This document shows, one piece after another, positions 4,956 through 9,926 of a stretch of 9,926 nucleotides of DNA (positions are counted from its first letter, which is position 1; each line of letters starts with the position of its first letter). Made by a program: the position numbers and the translations under genes. The notes beneath the pieces are model-generated. The model searched no databases and had not been told where the DNA came from. It was given only the letters and a program-made list of their open reading frames with translations. Source of the stretch: Desulfurococcales archaeon. Lineage in GTDB: Archaea; Thermoproteota; Thermoprotei_A; Sulfolobales; Desulfurococcaceae. Location: assembly GCA_027064845.1 (NCBI GenBank), contig JAMOPC010000322.1, forward strand, positions 1 to 9,926. The letters are read 5' to 3'.

Positions 4956-6269
4956 ATGAATAAAATAATTGCTTCGATCATATTGGTTTCAATACTTTTA
5001 CTGTTTCAAACGAATGTAGACAGCATGGTTAGTAATGTCGAGTCAGATCTGTGGTTTAGGGTAAAAATAGTTGTTAGGGGACAATATGATAGGAACGATT
5101 CAATATACGTTATCTTGTTTGATAATTCCTCATGGCCTTTTCCGGACAATATAGAAATTGATCCTTTCAAAATATATGTTACGTTAGAGAATGGGACTCT
5201 TCTCCACTCATATATTGCATGGTTCGATCAAAGAAACAGAGTAGCCGAGATCTGGGTCAGAGGACCTATTTCTAAAAACGATTTAACACTCTACATCAAC
5301 TATAATGAATCACTTTATCCAAGCAGAGAATTCCTAGATCCAAGCAATATATTCACAATATATTATCTACTCCCTCAAACTTTTAATCTAAATGAATGGA
5401 ATATAGTGAACGGCGATCCTGGAAAAGCAAGACTCACTGTATCTAATTTTTCTATTACAATGTTCATAGAACGGACCGACGATAATGTACTAGCTTTAGC
5501 GTATAGGAAACCGTTTCACCCACCATTAGGTGTTTATCTTGTCTTCGATCCATCATATATAGAAGACTCTGAAAGAGGACTGGATTCAGTCTTTGGACTA
5601 ATAGACAATAATAACATACATCCTCACTATGTACCATACCTCTCATCACTCGCTAATGGATACGTATTCGAGGTAATGGACCATATATGGCCTCAGATCA
5701 GATTCGTTTACAATAAAAGTGTATACATTACAAATACTGGCAATGAAGGAGCACTAGGTCTTCAGGGAAAGATGAGCATTCTAGGTATAATTAATAAGGA
5801 TTCCTCCACGTGGAGAATCAGAGACGCAACGAAATCTCGTATAATTTATCACGACAAGCAACCGCCAAGCATCCTTTACCCAGTATTTTATATAAAGGGG
5901 AATTTTGCTTACCCCTCCGGGCTAAAGATTTACTTTATGGGATTATTCGATATAACACTATATATCCCAATAACGGTCATATCCGCAGAACTCGAAGAAG
6001 CTCATAAACCAACAATAGAAAAAACTATAACTACAACAACACTACTAGAAGCACCTACTCAAATAACACAACAAACAACAACCTCTAAAACACCTATAAC
6101 AAATACGACCACAACAACCTTCAAATTCAACCTAGCAGAAATAAAGCTCTTCAACATAAATAAAGACACATGGATAGCTATAGCTATAGGATCATTCACG
6201 ATCTTTATTTTAGGAATAATATTGGGAATAATTATCAAAAACGAACCCAATAAAATAACACATTATTAA
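4956..6269 (+). CDS. Secreted, membrane-anchored DUF2341-like surface protein
   Basis: This intact 437-residue protein has a signal peptide (about residues 1-24, IIASIILVSILLLF). A beta-rich ectodomain follows, whose first part (DLWFRVKIVV, IAWFDQRNRVAEIWVRGP, LTLYINYN) resembles the DUF2341 pattern found in many archaeal cell-surface proteins. A second domain of concanavalin-like beta strands runs to about residue 345. Then comes a Thr-rich, probably O-glycosylated linker at about 350-385, one membrane helix at about 406-427, and a short cytoplasmic tail. The fold suggests binding to sugars or other surface ligands, but the partner is unknown. It is probably the last gene of the set beginning at 3792. 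It contains A5, A6 and T5 tracts with no frame break. Its codons are A/C-ending, unlike those of the next two genes. Confidence 0.8.
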   Translation: MNKIIASIILVSILLLFQTNVDSMVSNVESDLWFRVKIVVRGQYDRNDSIYVILFDNSSWPFPDNIEIDPFKIYVTLENGTLLHSYIAWFDQRNRVAEIWVRGPISKNDLTLYINYNESLYPSREFLDPSNIFTIYYLLPQTFNLNEWNIVNGDPGKARLTVSNFSITMFIERTDDNVLALAYRKPFHPPLGVYLVFDPSYIEDSERGLDSVFGLIDNNNIHPHYVPYLSSLANGYVFEVMDHIWPQIRFVYNKSVYITNTGNEGALGLQGKMSILGIINKDSSTWRIRDATKSRIIYHDKQPPSILYPVFYIKGNFAYPSGLKIYFMGLFDITLYIPITVISAELEEAHKPTIEKTITTTTLLEAPTQITQQTTTSKTPITNTTTTTFKFNLAEIKLFNINKDTWIAIAIGSFTIFILGIILGIIIKNEPNKITHY

Positions 6270-6308
6270 ACATTTAGACCCAAAAATAAATCATAAGATC
6301 AGGAAAAA

Positions 6309-6349
6309 GAATTTATCAGAAAACGTTTTCAAAACCATATCTCGGTGAG
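6309..6349 (+). promoter_or_regulatory. Promoter and ribosome site of the first surface paralogue
   Basis: GAATTTAT at 6309-6316 is a plausible TATA element, placing the transcription start near 6340. GGTGAG at 6344-6349 then lies three bases before ATG 6353. The 83-base gap after the DUF2341-like gene suggests a separate transcript. Confidence 0.4.
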
Positions 6350-6352
6350 AAC

Positions 6353-7471
6353 ATGCATAGGTCTGCAGTCTCCTTCATATTTGCACTACTATTCTTAGCA
6401 TTATTCGTTCCCTTTCCTCAAGTGTGTGCTGGTCAGCAAGTAACTAGGATAGATGGTTATGTGGTGGAGAATCCGAGGATAGTGATACATATTTACAGCA
6501 ACAAAACAGTGCAAATAATACTTCAAGCAGAAACGAATGCAATGGTAAAACAGGAATATATTGAAAAAATACAGTGGGACAAAATACTGATACGGTATAA
6601 TATAACGAGGCTTGGTAATTATAGTAGTTCGGCTGGTACGATGATTAAGAGGTATTGGTTTGATGGGGATGCGGGCTTGATAAGGTTTAGAATATATAAT
6701 GATGTTAGGAAAAGTTTTGGTTTTACTGATAATACGACAGGTGAGTTCATCTATAATGTAAGTACTGGGAAGTATATTTACAGATATACAGCACATGTGC
6801 AATACTATGATAAGAGTACGGGGCAACCTATAAAGACGGAAACAGTGTCTGGGACAAGGGTTTTTCAGGGATTTGATGTACCTAATAAGCTGTGGCAAAT
6901 AATAGTAAGGGACACGTTTTTGAAAAACAGTAGTTTAAGATATGTTGGGTCAACAAAGTATCGTTTTGCTGATGAGCATCGTGAAACTTATGTTTACAAC
7001 ATTACTATAGCTGGTGATCCGCACGAATACTATAAATTATATGCTGAGGTGCTGAGGAATGATGCTGGTCTAGGAATGATGGCTACTTTTATTGACACGT
7101 TCATGGATAAGCTGGTAGTTCCTAACATGTTTGTTCATAGCATGGGTTTTGGCGAGGTTAAGATTGTGTTTCCTATGATTAGGTGGTATGGTGGTGTGTT
7201 GGGTGATGTTGCTGGGTTCTTTATGGATAACTATAACTTGTCAAGTAGTACTCCTGTGGTGATTGTTGCTGGTGAGGGTGTATCGGTGTCGGCTACTGAG
7301 ACGACTCTTGGTGAACTGGGCGAGGTAAAAGTAGCATTCGAGACAACAAGTGTTTCTGGGTCTGGGCAGACTAGTGGTGAAGGAGCAAACACGATGCTAT
7401 ATGGTTTAGTCGGTGTATTAGTAGTAGTGATAGTGGTTGTTACGCTCGTACTTGTGAGAAGGAAGAAGTAA
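6353..7471 (+). CDS. Surface protein with C-terminal membrane anchor, paralogue A
   Basis: This 372-residue protein begins with a clear signal peptide (FIFALLFLALFVPFPQVCAG, with cleavage expected near residue 27) and ends in a single membrane helix (about 346-368) with a basic RRKK tail. It is therefore a type I surface protein. The ectodomain is beta-rich with many N-glycosylation sequons (such as NKT, NTT, NVS and NLS). No enzymatic motif was recognised. It shares landmarks with the next gene: GDPHEYYKLY at residue 221, GGVLGDVAG at about 279, and TLGELGEVKVAF before the linker. These show that the two are diverged tandem duplicates. The GGTGAG ribosome site supports ATG 6353. The middle of the gene is G/T-rich on the coding strand, while both ends are A-rich. 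Confidence 0.75.
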   Translation: MHRSAVSFIFALLFLALFVPFPQVCAGQQVTRIDGYVVENPRIVIHIYSNKTVQIILQAETNAMVKQEYIEKIQWDKILIRYNITRLGNYSSSAGTMIKRYWFDGDAGLIRFRIYNDVRKSFGFTDNTTGEFIYNVSTGKYIYRYTAHVQYYDKSTGQPIKTETVSGTRVFQGFDVPNKLWQIIVRDTFLKNSSLRYVGSTKYRFADEHRETYVYNITIAGDPHEYYKLYAEVLRNDAGLGMMATFIDTFMDKLVVPNMFVHSMGFGEVKIVFPMIRWYGGVLGDVAGFFMDNYNLSSSTPVVIVAGEGVSVSATETTLGELGEVKVAFETTSVSGSGQTSGEGANTMLYGLVGVLVVVIVVVTLVLVRRKK

Positions 7472-7499
7472 TAGCTCATGGCTGAGTATACATGGATAC

Positions 7500-7536
7500 T
7501 TTTCTTTTACTTATTCTTCGATGTATTTTGTTTTTA
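7500..7536 (+). terminator. T-rich stretch, probable transcription terminator after paralogue A
   Basis: Several T runs (CTTTTCTTTTAC and TGTATTTTGTTTTTA) follow the stop codon by about 30 bases. Crenarchaeal transcription commonly ends at such U-rich tracts without a hairpin. The next promoter begins immediately after. Confidence 0.4.
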
Positions 7537-7584
7537 TTTAAATAATATATATTTGTGGTGTTATTTTTATTTATCTATGGTGAT
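7537..7584 (+). promoter_or_regulatory. Promoter and ribosome site of the second surface paralogue
   Basis: TTTAAATA at 7537-7544 is a good TATA box, predicting a start near 7565-7570. GGTGAT at 7579-7584 lies three bases before ATG 7588. Together these argue that the ATG at 7588, and not the in-frame GTG at 7555, begins the protein. Confidence 0.5.
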
Positions 7585-7587
7585 AAT

Positions 7588-8778
7588 ATGACACACAAAC
7601 ACATACCCGGACTCATAATAACAGTAGTATTACTGGCTTTGTTTGTTCCTTTGTCTCAGGTGTATGCGGAACAGCGTGAGGGGGCGACTATATATGTTGG
7701 TGTGAGTGGTGGTGTGGTGCGGGTTAGGGTTGTGGTGGTTGATGATGCTTATTCTGCTCAGTATAATTCTACGTTGAGGTTGTTGCTTGGCGGGGATAAG
7801 ATGGTATACAATGTGGTTCATAATGTTAATAGGACGGGGTTTGTTGCATGGGAATTTAATGAGAGTAAGATCGAGGTGTTGTTGGATGCTCAGAACAGAT
7901 CGTTTGCTGTGATCAAGACAATGTATTGGGATAAGACATTTCCTAGCGGTATAAGATTATTGGCGGAACATATTGTGGAACAGAATGTGTCTTTTGTTAA
8001 TGAGACTGCTTGTAAACATGTATTAGTACTTCTTAGAGGTGGTAAGTTATTGAATGCGACGACTGGTGAGCTTATTAGGGATGATGGTATGGGTGTGGAT
8101 TATAAGGATGAGCATGTTGATCGTGTTGCTGGTTTGTGTGGTGTGTTTTCTGCTATTGTATATGGGAGGACTAGTATAAAGTATGAGGGATATGAGTATG
8201 ATGGTTATCGTGTTGGTGAGGACATGTATGTCGAGAACATAACGTTGTACTTTAGTGGAGATCCTAGGGAATTCGTGGAGCTGTATGGGTCTGATGCGAC
8301 AAAAGAACCTGATCTGTTGCTTCATAGGAATTATTTGGGCGGGGATGTAGTCACTATAATACCCGTGTATATGGAGGTGTTTCGGGAACACATAGTCATT
8401 CCCTCCGAAATAGTGGATAATATTAATGGGTTCGAGAGCGTGAGAGAGACTGTTTTGGCTCCTGTAAAAGTATATGATGGTGTATTGTCTGACCTTGCAG
8501 GTGTATTGTTAAAGCTTTATCCTGAGGATACGAGAGTAATACTGAATATAAATGGCGAGCAGAAACAGATAACACTTGGCGAACTCAAAGAAATAAAAAT
8601 AGCAATTACAGGAACAACAACTACTACTAGCACTCCTACTACGCAGGGTGTATCTGGAACGGCTATGGAAACTACTACTGGTGATGGAGAAGGCGGAATA
8701 AACATCATGATATACGGAGTAGTAGCAATAATACTAGTGGCGGGTGTGATAATTATTTACGTCGTTAAGAAGAGGTAG
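7588..8778 (+). CDS. Surface protein with C-terminal membrane anchor, paralogue B
   Basis: From ATG 7588 the protein has 396 residues. It has a signal peptide (IITVVLLALFVPLSQVYAEQ), an ectodomain with many N-x-S/T sequons, a Thr/Ser linker (TTTTTSTPTT), one membrane helix (INIMIYGVVAIILVAGVIII) and a KKR tail. It aligns with the preceding gene at the signal peptide (LFVP..QV.A), at GDPREFVELY (residue 224, against 221 in paralogue A), at DGVLSDLAG and at TLGELKEIKIA. A tandem duplication is therefore likely. An in-frame GTG at 7555 would add eleven residues but would place hydrophobic sequence before the signal and ignore the GGTGAT site. No family beyond the paralogue pair is recognised. 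The ectodomain codons are extremely G/T-rich (runs of GTT, GGT and GAT), in contrast to the A-rich 5' and 3' ends. Confidence 0.75.
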   Translation: MTHKHIPGLIITVVLLALFVPLSQVYAEQREGATIYVGVSGGVVRVRVVVVDDAYSAQYNSTLRLLLGGDKMVYNVVHNVNRTGFVAWEFNESKIEVLLDAQNRSFAVIKTMYWDKTFPSGIRLLAEHIVEQNVSFVNETACKHVLVLLRGGKLLNATTGELIRDDGMGVDYKDEHVDRVAGLCGVFSAIVYGRTSIKYEGYEYDGYRVGEDMYVENITLYFSGDPREFVELYGSDATKEPDLLLHRNYLGGDVVTIIPVYMEVFREHIVIPSEIVDNINGFESVRETVLAPVKVYDGVLSDLAGVLLKLYPEDTRVILNINGEQKQITLGELKEIKIAITGTTTTTSTPTTQGVSGTAMETTTGDGEGGINIMIYGVVAIILVAGVIIIYVVKKR

Positions 8779-8793
8779 CTATTTTTATTCCTT
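8779..8793 (+). terminator. Possible T-rich terminator after paralogue B
   Basis: CTATTTTTATTCCTTT immediately follows the stop codon of paralogue B. It is the only U-rich candidate before the remnant on the opposite strand. The call is weak because the whole area is A/T-rich. Confidence 0.3.
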
Positions 8794-8952
8794 TCATGAA
8801 TTCTTTATAAGTCCTAGAACATTGATACCTAATTGCTTGTCTATAAGTCTATGCATTTCATCGATAGAAGTTTCCTCCTCGTGAGAGGGTTGAAATGTTT
8901 AATCGCTATGAGGTCCCCCTTTATCGTAACTGCTAGTTTGTTGCTAATCCAT
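8794..8952 (-). pseudogene. Degenerate small gene of about 53 codons
   Basis: On the minus strand, ATG 8952 is followed after two codons by TAG. The +1 frame then reads NKLAVTIKGDLIAIKHFNP, and the frame just before it reads SHEEETSIDEMHRLIDKQLG, then INVLGLIKNS and a stop at 8794-8796. Removing one T after ATGGA and adding one C at AACCC gives a single coherent product with a beta-strand-like start and an acidic helix. A TATA-like element on the minus strand (TTTTATAAG, about 8997-9005) lies at promoter distance. I recognise no family. This is the only gene-like content found between 8779 and 9134. Confidence 0.35.
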
Positions 8953-8996
8953 TATCTTTATTTTCCTTGACTTACCTAGGAATAATTATCTATTGC

Positions 8997-9005
8997 TTAT
9001 AAAAG
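8997..9005. promoter_or_regulatory. TATA-like element between divergent remnants
   Basis: TTATAAAAG on the plus strand, or CTTTTATAA on the minus strand, is the clearest TATA match in this gap. On the minus strand it would start transcripts about 20 bases before the degenerate small gene. On the plus strand it is over 100 bases from the antitoxin start, so the minus-strand role is more natural. Confidence 0.35.
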
Positions 9006-9088
9006 TAATATCTGTTTATGAATTAATGTTCATTATATGAAAAAGTACAATGATTTGTTTTGAGCATTAATATTATTTATTATGTTGT

Positions 9089-9096
9089 AAATTTAT
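9089..9096 (+). promoter_or_regulatory. Putative TATA box of the antitoxin gene
   Basis: AAATTTAT lies about 40 bases before ATG 9135, predicting a transcription start near 9120 and a short leader. No good ribosome site precedes the ATG, consistent with leaderless or near-leaderless translation. Confidence 0.35.
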
Positions 9097-9134
9097 AGTC
9101 CAACTTGTTAATAAATGTATTTTGGCGTTTATAT

Positions 9135-9422
9135 ATGTCAGTCGCTTTCACTATACGAATTCCACGTAAACCTGCTATGAAAATGAAAAAATATAAAGAG
9201 ATTAATTGGAGCGAAGTTCTTAGAAGAAGTATTGAGGAATATATTAGGAAACTTGAAGAAACAAGGACAGTAGTGGATGCAAATGAAGTATTGGATGAGC
9301 TTAAAGCCTTGGGTGTTTCTCCAGAAGAACTAGAACCCTTGAACTATGACGAAGAAATGAAGTATTATAAAGAACTTGGTGAAAAGGAGTGGAAGAGGCT
9401 CTCTATGATACAAGCAAAGTAA
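9135..9422 (+). CDS. vapB: VapB-like ribbon-helix-helix antitoxin
   Basis: The ATG at 9135 is preferred because the protein then begins directly with the DNA-binding strand (SVAFTIRIPRK). The in-frame ATG at 9105 would only add ten atypical residues. The 95-residue product has the pattern of crenarchaeal VapB antitoxins: a short beta strand, then a helix-turn-helix stretch KKYKEINWSEVLRRSIEEYI that forms the ribbon-helix-helix dimer. An acidic C-terminal region (DEEMKYYKELGEKEW) of the kind that usually wraps the toxin active site follows. The gene overlaps the start of the toxin gene by about 34 bases, the standard antitoxin-first order. The reading frame is intact although the toxin is broken. 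The final SMIQAK may be somewhat altered. Confidence 0.7.
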   Translation: MSVAFTIRIPRKPAMKMKKYKEINWSEVLRRSIEEYIRKLEETRTVVDANEVLDELKALGVSPEELEPLNYDEEMKYYKELGEKEWKRLSMIQAK

Positions 9423-9748
9423 TTGAGATCGTTTCCAAGAGTAAAGAAGTTGACCGAGGATATACTTCTATATTAACTGTTATAGAATATCCACCTTCTA
9501 TCAAATATGCTTCAAAAATACTATATCCAGAGAAAAGAGATTATCACTTAGCAGTAAAATGGTAAGCCATGCTTAGAAAGAAAGGTTATTCATTACTGGC
9601 TGTAGATCTTATCATAGCGGCTCAAGCATATAATAGGGGATTGGTATGAATAACTCTTGATAAGCACTTCGAAGTATTAAAGAGAGAAGTTGTTCCTGAA
9701 CTTAAACTCGTATTAGAAAAACACAATAAAATGCAGATGCGGAATTGA
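9389..9748 (+). pseudogene. vapC: VapC PIN-domain toxin with two in-frame stop codons
   Basis: The frame from GTG 9389 gives a short PIN-domain ribonuclease of about 119 codons. The expected acidic active-site residues are present: Asp in LYDTSKVIEI near the N-terminus, Glu in TVIEYPPS, Asp in LAVDLIIAAQAYNRG and Asp in TLDKHFEVL. Two stop codons interrupt it. TAA at 9563-9565 follows AVKW where CAA or CAG would be natural, and TGA at 9647-9649 follows NRGLV where TGG or a similar codon would be natural. Both are single-base substitutions with the frame otherwise kept, so this is ordinary nonsense decay and not a frameshift. The toxin is very probably inactive, since the second half carrying two of the active-site acids is lost. 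The partner antitoxin upstream is intact. Confidence 0.75.
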
Positions 9749-9765
9749 ATCCTTAGGCAATTATT

Positions 9766-9826
9766 ACTTTAATAACTGGTTTTCCTATTTCCGTTTTAAG
9801 AGAAGTTTAACGTTAAACTTTAATAA
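9766..9826 (+). repeat. Direct 10-base repeat ACTTTAATAA
   Basis: ACTTTAATAA occurs at 9766-9775 and again at 9817-9826, 51 bases apart, upstream of the AbrB-like gene. The second copy overlaps the right arm of the palindrome and the putative TATA box. Chance is possible in A/T-rich DNA. Confidence 0.5.
9803..9820 (+). promoter_or_regulatory. 18-base perfect palindrome, likely operator
   Basis: AAGTTTAACGTTAAACTT is exactly self-complementary. It is made of two inverted GTTTAAC half-sites joined directly at the central CG. A third half-site GTTTAAC lies at 9833-9839. The palindrome touches CTTTAATAA (9818-9826), the best TATA candidate for the gene at 9862. A repressor bound here would block the promoter. 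Autoregulation by the AbrB-like product or by VapB is the natural guess, but nothing in the sequence proves it. Confidence 0.55.
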
Positions 9827-9861
9827 TTGTTTGTTTAACATATTTGGACAGGTGTATTATT

Positions 9862-9926
9862 GTGGAGAAATTTAGGGTTAAGGTTCATAAAAAGGGTTTA
9901 ATTGTTATTCCTGCTGATATTAGGAG
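9862..9926 (+). CDS. SpoVT/AbrB-fold protein, N-terminus only (runs off the window)
   Basis: GTG 9862 opens a frame reading VEKFRVKVHKKGLIVIPADI, then R, before the window ends. The pattern of alternating beta residues, a KKG turn and IPADIR is that of the swapped-hairpin AbrB domain, found in archaeal antitoxins (VapB type) and transcription regulators. The usual next residues (KKYGI or similar) lie outside. A GGTGT at 9851-9855 may serve as ribosome site. Given the VapBC remnant just upstream and the palindromic operator, a second toxin-antitoxin locus beginning here is plausible but cannot be checked within the window. Confidence 0.7.
   Translation, partial: MEKFRVKVHKKGLIVIPADIR

Noticed and set aside
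6401..6898. Minus-strand ORF of 165 codons opposite the first surface paralogue
   Set aside because: It is antisense to a gene with signal peptide, anchor and a paralogue. The product is Ile/Tyr/His-rich without motifs.
8047..8391. Minus-strand ORF of 114 codons opposite paralogue B
   Set aside because: It arises because the G/T-rich coding strand leaves few stop codons on the other strand. No start signal or domain is visible.
1..9926. CRISPR array, tRNA, rRNA or insertion sequence
   Set aside because: No regularly spaced direct repeats, cloverleaf-type sequence, rRNA signature, transposase reading frame or terminal inverted repeats were seen in any part.

Overview
The window looks like a hyperthermophilic crenarchaeon of the Desulfurococcales, perhaps Staphylothermus-like. 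This is inferred from the low G+C content, TATA-box promoters close to start codons, GGTGA-type ribosome sites, and the gene mix (MoxR ATPase plus VWA pair, VapBC, threonine-rich surface proteins). No rRNA or tRNA was seen to settle it. 

Left arm, minus strand (62-3671). A small intact AhpD/carboxymuconolactone decarboxylase-family gene (62-406) lies downstream of a two-gene cluster. That cluster encodes a MoxR-type AAA+ ATPase (2201-3671) and a large protein with a C-terminal VWA domain (528-2201). Their sizes and order resemble the bacterial RavA-ViaA chaperone pair. Both genes are interrupted. The ATPase is broken once and the VWA gene two or three times, each time at an A5 or A6 tract, and a one-base change restores a convincing continuous protein. 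The ATPase also carries a C-x15-C-x2-C-x5-C motif between its AAA+ core and its helical lid.

Centre, plus strand (3792-6269). A divergent, probably operonic set starts from a near-leaderless promoter. It holds a three-helix membrane protein, an overlapping Lys/Glu-rich tail protein (possibly the same polypeptide), a DUF457/YdjM-like membrane protein, and a secreted, membrane-anchored DUF2341-like surface protein. The tail gene and the YdjM-like gene each have one further homopolymer frame break.

Right-centre, plus strand (6353-8778). Two tandem paralogous surface proteins each have a signal peptide, a large N-glycosylation-sequon-rich ectodomain, and one C-terminal membrane anchor with a short basic tail. 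Their coding strand is strikingly G/T-rich in the ectodomain and A-rich at both ends.

Right end (8779-9926). This is a decaying stretch. It holds a degenerate minus-strand small gene, an intact VapB-like antitoxin, a VapC PIN toxin with two in-frame stop codons, and the start of a SpoVT/AbrB-fold protein. The last is preceded by an 18-bp perfect palindrome overlapping its putative TATA box.

The main puzzle is the density of A/T-tract frame breaks between 1.39 and 4.46 kb. They may be sequencing undercalls, real gene decay or slippage-based recoding. Intact neighbouring genes contain A6 tracts with no break, so a uniform error process is not an obvious answer.
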